Positions 53,542-64,000 of a stretch of 64,000 nucleotides of DNA are shown here, one piece after another. The DNA comes from Streptomyces spongiicola. GTDB lineage: Bacteria; Actinomycetota; Actinomycetes; Streptomycetales; Streptomycetaceae. The stretch covers positions 1,928,501-1,992,500 of the forward strand of contig NZ_CP029254.1 in NCBI RefSeq assembly GCF_003122365.1, read 5' to 3'. The notes below the pieces were generated by a model. It saw only the letters and a program-made list of their open reading frames with translations. It was not told the origin of the DNA and made no database searches. The position numbers were made by a program, and so were the translations under genes. The first letter of the stretch is position 1. Each line of letters starts with the position of its first letter.

Positions 53542-54231
53542 TCAGCTCGGTCCCGCCTTGTAACCGACTCCCCGAACGGTCACGACGATCTCCGGCCGCT
53601 CCGGATCCTTCTCGACCTTGGAGCGCAGCCGCTGCACATGCACGTTCACCAGACGGGTGTCCGCCGCGTGCCGGTATCCCCACACCTGCTCGAGCAGCAC
53701 CTCGCGCGTGAACACCTGCCACGGCTTGCGGGCGAGCGCCACCAGCAGGTCGAACTCGAGCGGAGTGAGCGCCATCGCCTGGCCGTCGCGCTTCACGGAG
53801 TGCCCGGCCACATCGATGACCAGGTCCCCGATGGCCAGCTGCTCCGGCGCGGGCTCCTCGGACCTCCGCAGCCGCGCCCGGATGCGGGCCACCAGCTCCT
53901 TGGGCTTGAACGGCTTCACGATGTAGTCGTCGGCACCGGACTCCAGCCCGACCACCACGTCGACGGTGTCGCTCTTGGCCGTGAGCATCACGATCGGCAC
54001 ACCCGACTCCGCCCGGATGAGCCGGCACACCTCGATGCCGTCCCGGCCGGGCAACATGAGATCAAGCAGCACCAGGTCCGGCTTGCTCTCCCGGAAGGCG
54101 GCGAGCGCCTTGTCGCCGTCCGCTACGAACGACGGCTCGAAACCCTCACCACGAAGCACGATGCCGAGCATCTCGGCCAGTGCGGTGTCGTCATCGACGA
54201 CAAGGACGCGTCCCTTCATAATCGACATCAT
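53542..54231 (-). CDS. mtrA: Response regulator MtrA
   Basis: A 229-aa OmpR/PhoB-type regulator. Receiver: VLVVDDDTALAEMLGIVLR, phospho-Asp in LVLLDLMLPG, Lys in YIVKPFKPKE. Winged-helix DNA-binding domain: VFTREVLLEQVWGYRHAADT with VNVHVQRLRSKVE. The sequence is nearly identical to MtrA of other actinobacteria. Start: MMSIMKGRV at 54231 is given; MKGRVLVV (54219) is the common annotated start elsewhere but lacks a ribosome-binding site here. It follows mtnA by 4 nt. Confidence 0.97.
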   Translation of the reverse strand: MMSIMKGRVLVVDDDTALAEMLGIVLRGEGFEPSFVADGDKALAAFRESKPDLVLLDLMLPGRDGIEVCRLIRAESGVPIVMLTAKSDTVDVVVGLESGADDYIVKPFKPKELVARIRARLRRSEEPAPEQLAIGDLVIDVAGHSVKRDGQAMALTPLEFDLLVALARKPWQVFTREVLLEQVWGYRHAADTRLVNVHVQRLRSKVEKDPERPEIVVTVRGVGYKAGPS

Positions 54232-54235
54232 CCCA

Positions 54236-55426
54236 TTAGCTAATCGTTACCTGGCGTGACCTGGCACACAGCTCGGCGATCCCTGCCCCGGTGACCGGGG
54301 AGACGACCCCCTCCTCCGTGACGACGGCGGTCACGAGTTCCGGCGGCGTGACGTCGAAAGCGGGGTTGTGGGCCCGGGTGCCCACCGGCGCGACCAACGC
54401 CCCGGAGACACCGGAAGCAGCCTCGAACACACGCGGAACCGGCCCTGCCGCGGCACCGGCCGCCGTCGCCGGTGCGAGCGGTCCCGGCAGCTCCGTCACC
54501 TCCCGTCCGGACCGCTGCTCCACCTCGATCGACGCGCCGTCGCGCGTCTCGAGGTCCACGGTCGTGCTCGGCGCCACCACGATGAACGGCACATGGTGGT
54601 ACCGGGCGAGCACCGCAAGCGGATAGCTGCCCACCTTGTTCGCCACGGAGCCGTCCGCGGCGATCCGGTCCGCCCCGATCAGCACGGCGTCGACCTCGCC
54701 CGACGCGAACAGCGACCCGGCCGCGCTGTCGGTGAGCAGGGTATGCGCCATCCCGTTCCGGGCCGCCTCGTAGGCGGTCAGCCGCGCACCCTGCAGCAGC
54801 GGCCGGGTCTCGTCCACCCACAGATGGCGGAGCCGGCCCACCCGGTGCGCGGCGAGCGCCACCGCGAACGCGGTCCCCTCCCCGCCCGAGACCAGCCGCC
54901 CGGTGTTGCAGTGCGTGAGGATCCGGTGACTGCCTCCGGGCAGCAGCTCGTCGAGCAGCGCGAGCCCGTGCCGTGCCATCCGCTCGCTCGCCTCGGCGTC
55001 CTCGCGGTGCAGCCGACGCGCCTCGGCGAGCACGGCGGCGGCCGCCTGCCGCACGTCCGCACCCCTGCCGACCGCCGTCCCGTACGCCTCCGCGGCCCGA
55101 CGCACCCCGTGGCCGAGATTCACGGCGGTGGGCCGCGCCCCCTCCAGCAGGGACGCCGCCTCGGCGACGTCGTAGCCCCGTGCCGCGGCCAGCGCGACCC
55201 CGTAGGCACCGGCGATCCCGAGCAGCGGCGCACCGCGCACCGCGAGCGTCCGGATCGCGTCGACCAGTGCCGGAACGTCGGTGCAGACCAGCTCGACCTC
55301 CTCGGCGGGCAGTCTGCGCTGGTCCAGCAGAACCACCACCGGACCTTCCGGGGGCTCCTCCCAGCGGAGCGGGCCGGTTGCGGAGGGCTGTTCGCCGTCG
55401 AGGGTTTGTGCGTACTGATCAGCCAT
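54236..55426 (-). CDS. mtnA: S-methyl-5-thioribose-1-phosphate isomerase
   Basis: A 396-aa enzyme of the methionine salvage pathway that converts methylthioribose-1-phosphate to the ribulose form. Family marks are RGAPLLGIAGAYGVALAA, HCNTGRLVSGGEGTAF (catalytic Cys) and VLIGADRIAADGSVANKVGS (catalytic Asp). It is first in a tight mtnA-mtrA-mtrB-lpqB unit. ATG at 55426. An Ala/Pro-rich insertion (LPGPLAPATAAGAAAGPVP) is present near residue 330. Confidence 0.94.
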   Translation of the reverse strand: MADQYAQTLDGEQPSATGPLRWEEPPEGPVVVLLDQRRLPAEEVELVCTDVPALVDAIRTLAVRGAPLLGIAGAYGVALAAARGYDVAEAASLLEGARPTAVNLGHGVRRAAEAYGTAVGRGADVRQAAAAVLAEARRLHREDAEASERMARHGLALLDELLPGGSHRILTHCNTGRLVSGGEGTAFAVALAAHRVGRLRHLWVDETRPLLQGARLTAYEAARNGMAHTLLTDSAAGSLFASGEVDAVLIGADRIAADGSVANKVGSYPLAVLARYHHVPFIVVAPSTTVDLETRDGASIEVEQRSGREVTELPGPLAPATAAGAAAGPVPRVFEAASGVSGALVAPVGTRAHNPAFDVTPPELVTAVVTEEGVVSPVTGAGIAELCARSRQVTIS

Positions 55427-55608
55427 CCGACCAGTCTGCCCGCTGGCGCCCGGACAATGAAGGCGAGAACCCGATCCACCGCCCGGCCCACCGAGAGCCG
55501 GCGCGTGGCACGATGGCAGCCAGCCTGCCGCCCCGACGTGCGGGCAGGCGCCCTGACCCAGCCGGCTCGCCGAGCCGGCCACGCGACACATCCACGAGGT
55601 GGACGACC

Positions 55609-56820
55609 GTGAACGACAATCCGGGCTGGGCCTCGCCCGGGTCCTCCCCGTCCGACGACCGGGGTACCGGAACACCCGGTCCGGCCGGCACTCCCGACAC
55701 CCCTTCGAAGTGGTCCAAGGAGCAGCCACCCGCGGGCCGGTGGGCGCCGCCGACCGGCCACGGCGGCGGCGTACCTCCGCAGGCCGGCGGACCGGGCTGG
55801 GGCGGCGGACCCCAGCAGGGCGGCTGGGGCCGGCCGCCCGCGGCGAAGCCCGGGGTGATTCCGCTGCGCCCGCTCGGAGTCGGCGAGATCCTCGACGGGG
55901 CGGTGTCGACACTGCGCGCCCACTGGCGCACCGTCCTGGGCATCACGGTCACCGTCTCGGTGATCACCCAGATCCTCGACGTCCTCGTCCAGCGCTATCT
56001 CGTCCCGCAACCGTCCGGGCTGGACCCGAACGCGACTCCGGAAGAGGTACTCGACCAGCTGGGGGAGCAGCTCAACACGACGCTCGTCGGCACGGCACCG
56101 GTCACGGCGATCGCCTTGATCGCCACGCTCTTCACCACCGCGCTGCTGACCGTGGTCATCAGCCGCTCGGTACTCGGCCGAGAGGTCACGCTGTCCGACG
56201 CGTGGCGCGAGGCCCGGCCGCGACTGCCCCAACTCCTCGGCCTCACCCTGCTGCTGCCGCTGATCGCCGGGGCGGTACTCGTGGTGGGCATGCTGCCTGG
56301 GCTGCTCCTCGGTTCCACCGGCGGCGCCGTCCTCGCCGTCCTCGGCGGGATCGCCGGCATGGTCGTCGCCGTCTGGCTGATGATCCGGTTCGCCCTCGCC
56401 TCGCCCGCCCTCATGCTCGAACGGCAGGGCGTCATCCAGTCGATGCGGCGCTCGGCGAAGCTGGTACGCGGAGCCTGGTGGCGCGTCTTCGGCATCCTGC
56501 TGCTGACGATGCTGCTGATCTTCATCGTCTCCCTGATCATCGCGATTCCCTTCGGTCTGATCGCCCTCGCCGTCGACGGCGGGGGACTCAGCGGGATGTT
56601 CTCCGGAGCCACGCCCGGGTTCGGCTGGCCGTTCCTGATCATCACCGGCATCGGAGCCGTGATCGCGTCGTCCATCACCTATCCGATCTCTGCGGGCGTC
56701 ACCGTCCTCCTCTACGTGGACCAGCGCATCCGCCGCGAGGCCCTGGACCTGGAACTGGCCCGGGCGGCGGGTGTCGGCGGCCACGGTGCGGTACCGGACG
56801 ACGCCGCCCCCAGGAGCTGA
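55609..56820 (+). CDS. Polytopic membrane protein (glycerophosphodiesterase membrane-domain type)
   Basis: A 403-aa integral membrane protein. The first 85 residues are a disordered Gly/Pro/Trp-rich cytoplasmic segment. The rest has six hydrophobic spans starting after PLRPLGVGEILDGAVSTLRAHW, a start typical of the GDPD membrane-domain family. Exact role unknown. GTG at 55609 with GAGGTGG upstream. It leads a five-gene operon whose later members (DUF4129, DUF4350, MoxR, DUF58) are a common set in actinobacteria thought to act on membrane or cell-wall assemblies. Confidence 0.82.
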   Translation: MNDNPGWASPGSSPSDDRGTGTPGPAGTPDTPSKWSKEQPPAGRWAPPTGHGGGVPPQAGGPGWGGGPQQGGWGRPPAAKPGVIPLRPLGVGEILDGAVSTLRAHWRTVLGITVTVSVITQILDVLVQRYLVPQPSGLDPNATPEEVLDQLGEQLNTTLVGTAPVTAIALIATLFTTALLTVVISRSVLGREVTLSDAWREARPRLPQLLGLTLLLPLIAGAVLVVGMLPGLLLGSTGGAVLAVLGGIAGMVVAVWLMIRFALASPALMLERQGVIQSMRRSAKLVRGAWWRVFGILLLTMLLIFIVSLIIAIPFGLIALAVDGGGLSGMFSGATPGFGWPFLIITGIGAVIASSITYPISAGVTVLLYVDQRIRREALDLELARAAGVGGHGAVPDDAAPRS

Positions 56821-56824
56821 TGCC

Positions 56825-57514
56825 GTGTCCTTCCCGGGGGGACCGACCGGGGCGTGGCCGACGGTCCGCGCCGACGACGAGGTGCCCGTGGACATCCCCC
56901 GAGTCCCCGCGAGGGACGCGGCCGAACGCGAGCTGTCGAAGCCGATGTACCACGAGAACGACCCCAACCTGCTCGAACGCGCCCTCGACCGCTTCTGGGA
57001 ATGGCTCGCCGGCGTCCTCGACTCCGCGGCCGGAGCCTCACCCGGCGGCCCGCTCGGGCTCGTCGTCATCGCCCTGTTCGTCGTGGCGCTGATCGCCGCA
57101 CTGTGGTGGCGGCTCGGCACACCGCACCGCACCGCCGTGGTCGGAGACACGCTCTTCCACGACCGTCCCCTCAGCGCCACCGAGCACCGCACGGCCGCAG
57201 AGGCCCACGCCGCGGCCGGATGCTGGAACCAGGCGGTCCAGGAACGAATGCGCGCCATCGTCCGCTCTCTGGAGGAACGCGCCCTGCTCGAGCCCCGGCC
57301 CGGCCGCACCGCCGACGAAGCCGCCGCGGAGGCCGGACGCCCCCTGCCCGGCCACGCCGACGCACTGCGCTCGGCTGCCCGCACCTTCGACGACGTCACA
57401 TACGGCGGGCGCACCGCCGACCGGCAGGCATACACACGCCTGCGGGACCTCGACACCGAAGTGGGCCGGACCAAGCCCGATCCGACCACCACGGCGCGAG
57501 GAGCCACCGGATGA
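56825..57514 (+). CDS. DUF4129 domain membrane protein
   Basis: A 229-aa protein with one transmembrane segment (LGLVVIALFVVALIAALWW, about residues 78-97). The cytosolic C-terminal DUF4129 part contains AAEAHAAAGCWNQAVQERMRAIVRSLEERALLEP and then GRTADEAAAEAG (shown in parts of fewer than 20 where conserved: CWNQAVQERMRAIVR). The family is linked to transglutaminase- or MoxR-type operons. GTG start 4 nt after the previous stop; the ATG of the next gene overlaps its stop. Confidence 0.85.
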   Translation: MSFPGGPTGAWPTVRADDEVPVDIPRVPARDAAERELSKPMYHENDPNLLERALDRFWEWLAGVLDSAAGASPGGPLGLVVIALFVVALIAALWWRLGTPHRTAVVGDTLFHDRPLSATEHRTAAEAHAAAGCWNQAVQERMRAIVRSLEERALLEPRPGRTADEAAAEAGRPLPGHADALRSAARTFDDVTYGGRTADRQAYTRLRDLDTEVGRTKPDPTTTARGATG

Positions 57515-58713
57515 CCGGGGACGTGTCCGGCACCACCGCGGTGTCCCCCACCTCCCGTCAGATCTGGACCCGCAGCCGGGGAATCCTGCTCGTGCTCCTA
57601 CTCCTCGTCGTGGCGGGCTTCGTCATCGCGGTCATTCGCTCCGGTGGTGGACACGGCCGCCTCGACCCCCGCTCCACCGACCCGTCCGGCAGCCGGGCAG
57701 TCGCCGAACTGCTCGAGGAACGGGGCGTCACCACCCGGGTGGCGACCACCCTCGACGAGGCCACCACCGCCACCGGCCCCGACACCACCCTGCTGGTCGC
57801 CGGACCGGACCTGCTGACCAGCCGTCAACAGCAGGCCCTGCGCTCGGCGATGGACACCTCCGGCGGCCGCACCGTCCTGGTCGCCCCGGGCGGGAACTCC
57901 GTCCGCGCCCTGGCACCCGGAGCCTCGACCGACACGACGACGGCCCCGGTCTCCGCGCGCGATCCGCAGTGCGCCCTCCCGGCGGCACGGCGGGCCGGGA
58001 ACGCCGACCTCGGCGGCCGGCTCTACACCACCGACAGCACCCTCGGCAGCGACTCCTGCTACCTCGTCGACGGCCGGCCCACCCTCCTCCGGATCGGCAC
58101 CCAGGGCACGGGCGACACCGTCCTCCTCGGCGCCCCGGACATCCTCTACAACGAACGCCTCGGCCACCACGGCAACGCGTCGCTCGCCCTTCAGCTTCTC
58201 GGTTCCCGCCCGCATCTGGTCTGGTACCTGCCTTCCCTCTCCGATGGATCGGCTGCCGGCGACAGCCGTGGGGAGGGCGAGACCGGTATCGGCCGGCTCA
58301 TTCCCTCCGGATGGCTCTGGGGCACCCTCCAACTCGCCGTCGCCGCCGTCCTCGCCGCCGTCTGGCGCGCCCGTCGGCTGGGACCGCTCGTCAGCGAACC
58401 CCTGCCCGTGGCCGTTCGTGCCTCCGAGTCGAGTGAGGGACGCGCCCGCCTCTATCGCAAGGCGAACGCCCGCGACCGCGCCGCTTCGGCCCTCCGCCAG
58501 GCCGCACGGTCCCGGCTCGCCCCCCTCCTGGGCGTCACCTTCGCGGACGCCCACTCTCCCGACGTTCTCCTTCCGGCGGTCTCGGCGCATCTGAGCGAAG
58601 GCGACCGCGATCTCAGAACTCTGCTCTTCGGCCCTGCTCCTGCCGACGACGCCGCACTCATCCGCCTGGCTGACCAACTGGACGCCCTCGAAAGAGAGGT
58701 ACGCACTTCATGA
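57511..58713 (+). CDS. DUF4350 domain membrane protein
   Basis: A 400-aa protein with a transmembrane segment at each end of an extracytoplasmic DUF4350 domain (first about residues 24-44, GILLVLLLLVVAGFVIAVI; second about 272-292, GWLWGTLQLAVAAVLAAVW). The motif DPSGSRAVAELLEERGV is typical of the family, which has a glutamine-amidotransferase-like fold. The ATG overlaps the upstream stop (ATGA), and its own stop overlaps the MoxR start in the same way. Function unknown; likely a client or partner of the MoxR ATPase. Confidence 0.86.
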   Translation: MTGDVSGTTAVSPTSRQIWTRSRGILLVLLLLVVAGFVIAVIRSGGGHGRLDPRSTDPSGSRAVAELLEERGVTTRVATTLDEATTATGPDTTLLVAGPDLLTSRQQQALRSAMDTSGGRTVLVAPGGNSVRALAPGASTDTTTAPVSARDPQCALPAARRAGNADLGGRLYTTDSTLGSDSCYLVDGRPTLLRIGTQGTGDTVLLGAPDILYNERLGHHGNASLALQLLGSRPHLVWYLPSLSDGSAAGDSRGEGETGIGRLIPSGWLWGTLQLAVAAVLAAVWRARRLGPLVSEPLPVAVRASESSEGRARLYRKANARDRAASALRQAARSRLAPLLGVTFADAHSPDVLLPAVSAHLSEGDRDLRTLLFGPAPADDAALIRLADQLDALEREVRTS

Positions 58714-59720
58714 GCGCCCCGACCCCCGAGACCGATGAGACAGCCGGGACCGGCGGGACCGCCGAGATCTCGGACGGCGCCCGCGCCTCGCTGGAGGCCC
58801 TTCGCACCGAGATCGCGAAGGCCGTGGTGGGCCAGGACTCCGCAGTCACCGGACTGGTCGTCGCTCTGCTCTGCCGTGGCCACGTCCTGCTCGAAGGCGT
58901 CCCCGGCGTGGCCAAGACCCTGCTGGTGAGGGCTCTGGCTGCGTCCCTCGAACTGGACACCAAGCGGATCCAGTTCACCCCTGACCTCATGCCCAGCGAT
59001 GTCACCGGCTCCCTGGTCTATGACGCCCGGACCGCGGAGTTCTCCTTCCAGCCGGGCCCCGTCTTCACCAACCTCCTGCTTGCCGACGAGATCAACAGAA
59101 CGCCCCCGAAGACCCAGTCATCGCTTCTTGAAGCCATGGAAGAGCGCCAGGTCACCGTCGACGGGACACCTCGCCCACTTCCCGATCCGTTTCTGGTTGC
59201 CGCGACTCAGAATCCCGTCGAATACGAGGGCACCTACCCTCTGCCCGAGGCCCAGCTCGACCGCTTTCTGCTCAAGCTGACCGTGTCGCTGCCGTCCCGC
59301 GACGAGGAGATCAATGTCCTCACCAGGCATGCCGAAGGCTTCAACCCACGCGACCTACAGGCCGCCGGCCTGCGCCCCGTCGCCACAGCCGCCGCCCTGG
59401 AAGCCGCCCGTGCGGCCGTCGCCGGCACCTCCGTCTCCGGCGAGATCGCGGGCTACGTCGTCGATATCTGCCGTGCCACCCGTGACTCCCCCTCACTCAC
59501 TCTCGGCGTCTCTCCCCGAGGCGCCACCGCTCTGCTCTCCACCGCGCGGGCCTGGGCCTGGCTGACCGGCCGTGACTACGTCATCCCCGACGATGTGAAG
59601 GCTCTTGCCCTGCCAACCCTCCGCCACCGCATCCAGCTGCGGCCCGAGGCCGAGATGGAGGGTGTCACCGCCGACTCCGTCATCTCCGCGATCCTCGCCC
59701 ACGTCCCCGTCCCCCGCTGA
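58710..59720 (+). CDS. MoxR-family AAA+ ATPase
   Basis: A 336-aa AAA+ chaperone-like ATPase. Walker A is GVPGVAKT, Walker B LLADEINRTPPKTQSSLLEAME, sensor 1 ATQNP, and arginine finger region LPEAQLDRF. MoxR proteins assemble or insert cofactors into partner proteins, usually together with a DUF58 protein encoded next door, as here. Note GVAKT keeps the Lys. Start overlaps the DUF4350 stop by 4 nt. Confidence 0.93.
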   Translation: MSAPTPETDETAGTGGTAEISDGARASLEALRTEIAKAVVGQDSAVTGLVVALLCRGHVLLEGVPGVAKTLLVRALAASLELDTKRIQFTPDLMPSDVTGSLVYDARTAEFSFQPGPVFTNLLLADEINRTPPKTQSSLLEAMEERQVTVDGTPRPLPDPFLVAATQNPVEYEGTYPLPEAQLDRFLLKLTVSLPSRDEEINVLTRHAEGFNPRDLQAAGLRPVATAAALEAARAAVAGTSVSGEIAGYVVDICRATRDSPSLTLGVSPRGATALLSTARAWAWLTGRDYVIPDDVKALALPTLRHRIQLRPEAEMEGVTADSVISAILAHVPVPR

Positions 59721-59731
59721 GGCGGAACGTC

Positions 59732-61042
59732 ATGGCCCTCACCGGACGAGCTGCACTCCTCGCCGCTCTCGGCTCCCTCCCCGTCGGAATCCTCGAACCG
59801 GGCTGGACGGGAATCCTCGCCGTCAATGCATCACTCTCAGTAGCAATTGTGTGCGACTACGCCCTGGCCGCACCAGTCCGCACCCTGCGGTTCACCCGAA
59901 CCGGTGACACTTCGGTTCGGCTCGGTGAGAGCGCGGAAGTGCAGCTCACGGTCTCCAACACGTCCTCCCGGAGGCTGCGTGCCCGACTGCGTGACGCATG
60001 GCCCCCGAGTAGTTGGCCTTCCGGGACCGCACCGGCCGGCTCACGACACAGGGTGACGATTCCGGCGGGTGAGCGGCGCCTTCTGACGACGGTCCTCCGC
60101 CCCACCCGCCGCGGTGACCGGCGCGCAGAACTCATCACGGTCCGCTCCTACGGGCCGCTGGGCCTCGCGGCCCGTCAGGGAAACCACCGGGTTCCCTGGA
60201 CAGTCCGTGTGCTGCCGCCGTTCACGAGCCGCAGGCACCTGCCGTCCCGGCTGGCCCGCCTGCGTGAACTCGACGGCAGGACCAGCGTCCTGACCCGTGG
60301 GGAAGGCACCGAGTTCGACAGCCTCCGGGACTACGTTCCGGGGGACGACACCCGCTCCATCGACTGGCGCGCCACGGCCCGCCGGAGCACGGTCGCGACA
60401 CGTACCTGGCGTCCGGAGCGGGACCGTCACATCCTGATCGTGCTGGACACCGGCCGCACCGCCGCCGGTCGAGTGGGGGACGTCCCACGTCTGGACGCTG
60501 CCATGGACGCCGCCCTCCTCCTCGCCGCGCTGGCCTCTCGTGCAGGTGACCGTGTGGACCTCCTGGCCTACGACCGCCGCGTCCGCGCACAGGTCCAGGG
60601 CAGGGCAGCCGGGGAGATCCTGCCGGCCATGGTCGACGCCATGGCGCCCCTCGAGCCGGAGTTGGTGGAGACGGACGCCCGCGGCCTGAGTGCGACAGCC
60701 CTCAAGCATGCTCCCCGGCGATCCCTCGTGGTGCTGCTGACCAGTCTGGAGGCCGCCCCGATCGAGGAAGGCCTCCTGCCGGTGCTGCCACAGCTCACCC
60801 GGCGCCATCCGGTGATGGTCGGCTCGGTGGCGGATCCTCATATCGAGCGGATGGCGAGCGGACGCGGCAGCCTGGACGCGGTGTACGAGGCCGCTGCCGG
60901 CGCACAGGCCCAGCTCCAGCGAGGCCGTACTGCGGAACAACTCCAGCGCCATGGCGTCACCGTCGTGGACGCCACTCCGGAGAACCTCGCCCCGGCGGTG
61001 GCAGACGCGTATCTGGCACTCAAGGCCACGGGGCGTCTGTGA
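59732..61042 (+). CDS. DUF58 domain protein
   Basis: A 436-aa membrane-associated protein, last gene of the operon. Two hydrophobic segments lie near the N-terminus. The DUF58 signature GEGTEFDSLRDYVPGDDTRSIDWRATARR (seen in part: FDSLRDYVPGDDTRSIDW) is complete and a vWA-like domain follows (ILIVLDTGRT, MIDAS-like D-x-G-x-T in place of DxSxS). It pairs with the MoxR ATPase. An 11-nt gap separates them. The rRNA operon is convergent downstream. Confidence 0.9.
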   Translation: MALTGRAALLAALGSLPVGILEPGWTGILAVNASLSVAIVCDYALAAPVRTLRFTRTGDTSVRLGESAEVQLTVSNTSSRRLRARLRDAWPPSSWPSGTAPAGSRHRVTIPAGERRLLTTVLRPTRRGDRRAELITVRSYGPLGLAARQGNHRVPWTVRVLPPFTSRRHLPSRLARLRELDGRTSVLTRGEGTEFDSLRDYVPGDDTRSIDWRATARRSTVATRTWRPERDRHILIVLDTGRTAAGRVGDVPRLDAAMDAALLLAALASRAGDRVDLLAYDRRVRAQVQGRAAGEILPAMVDAMAPLEPELVETDARGLSATALKHAPRRSLVVLLTSLEAAPIEEGLLPVLPQLTRRHPVMVGSVADPHIERMASGRGSLDAVYEAAAGAQAQLQRGRTAEQLQRHGVTVVDATPENLAPAVADAYLALKATGRL

Positions 61043-61191
61043 GGGAGGTCCGGCATTCCGTTAGTCCCCGGTAGTCCGGTCGGCCTGTTCGTGTGGACAT
61101 GGCCCGCCAGACCGAGAAACCTCCCCGGAACACCCCACCCCAACATCCCGGACCACACCCCGTGCCGAGGAAATCTCCCCGGAACGCGGAA

Positions 61192-61219
61192 AAGCCCCGG
61201 GCCGTAAGGCCCGGGGCTT
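61192..61219. terminator. rRNA operon terminator
   Basis: AAGCCCCGGGCC-GTAA-GGCCCGGGGCTT: a 12-bp perfect stem with 4-nt loop, 14 nt beyond the 5S gene. On the minus strand it is followed by a short T stretch. It can also end the DUF58 operon from the other side. Confidence 0.88.
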
Positions 61220-61232
61220 CCCCTCAACAATC

Positions 61233-61351
61233 GTTCGGCAGTGTCCTACTCTCCCACAGGGTCCCCCCTGCAGTACCATCGGCGCTGAAAGGCTTAGCTT
61301 CCGGGTTCGGAATGTAACCGGGCGTTTCCCTAACGCTATGACCACCGAAAC
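61233..61351 (-). rRNA. rrf: 5S ribosomal RNA
   Basis: A complete 5S rRNA of about 119 nt. Read on minus it begins GTTTCGGTGGTCATAGCGTT and ends GGACACTGCCGAAC, with the conserved CCGAACCCGGAAGCTAAG loop. It follows 23S with a spacer of about 105 nt. Confidence 0.95.
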
Positions 61352-61454
61352 TCTATGAAAAAATCGAACCAGCCGACCAGCACCCCACCACCGGCGGTAT
61401 ACGGTCTCGGCATGTTCGTTACTTCAGAACTAACACAGTGGACGCGAGCAACTG

Positions 61455-64000
<2,546 letters not shown>

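Overview
The window is chromosomal DNA of a high-GC filamentous actinomycete, almost certainly a Streptomyces. The evidence is the very high GC with strong third-position GC bias, frequent GTG starts, and core gene blocks typical of the genus: mtnA-mtrA-mtrB-lpqB-comF-hpf, secA with an Rv3235-like gene, the 180-kDa NAD-glutamate dehydrogenase, prfB, paired pkaA/pkaB-type kinases, and an LAETG cell-wall protein. It ends inside an rRNA operon. Species cannot be set by eye.

Layout. (1) 1-3.0 kb: a small zinc-ribbon membrane protein, a repeat-rich sortase substrate, and an XRE/DUF397 regulatory pair. (2) 3.3-16.4 kb, all on the minus strand: a RiPP (ribosomally made, modified peptide) cluster. 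Read in transcription order it has a short LuxR-type ATPase regulator, a 0.5-kb GC-rich minisatellite, a YcaO cyclodehydratase, an E1-like partner, an E1-like/flavin dehydrogenase fusion, a second flavin dehydrogenase-like protein, an RRE-M50 membrane protease, a LanB glutamylation enzyme, a separate LanB elimination-type enzyme, and four tandem precursor peptide genes too short to stand out as ORFs. (3) 16.4-17.6 kb: no gene recognised. (4) 17.6-26.7 kb: prfB, two membrane Ser/Thr kinases and a divergent FHA-FtsK ATPase. (5) 26.8-32 kb: a glycosyltransferase, a TetR regulator and a two-gene polysaccharide/teichoic-acid type ABC exporter. (6) 32.4-49.3 kb: NAD-GDH, DJ-1/PfpI, HAD phosphatase, DUF6912, Rv3235-like protein, secA, GNAT, YcaQ-type glycosylase, an orphan response regulator, hpf and comF. 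(7) 49.7-55.4 kb: lpqB, mtrB, mtrA, mtnA. (8) 55.6-61.0 kb: an operon of membrane protein, DUF4129, DUF4350, MoxR ATPase and DUF58. (9) 61.2-64 kb: 5S and the 3' four fifths of 23S rRNA, minus strand.

How the genes work together. In the RiPP cluster the YcaO and E1-like proteins should make azolines from Cys/Ser/Thr, the flavoprotein(s) oxidise them to azoles, and the split LanB pair dehydrates Ser/Thr through glutamyl-tRNA. The gene set suits a goadsporin-like linear azol(in)e peptide or a thiopeptide-related product. Only one LanB-C protein is visible, so no separate pyridine synthase is evident. Four different cores share one leader type, so the cluster may make a small family of products. 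The RRE fused to a site-2-type protease is a good candidate for leader handling. No dedicated exporter is visible.

A second theme is tandem-repeat expansion. In-frame repeats interrupt many proteins (TDGGA, GAP collagen-like, AQ, GTDA, ATEATR, HEPHR, poly-Q), and perfect micro- or minisatellites fill several intergenic gaps.
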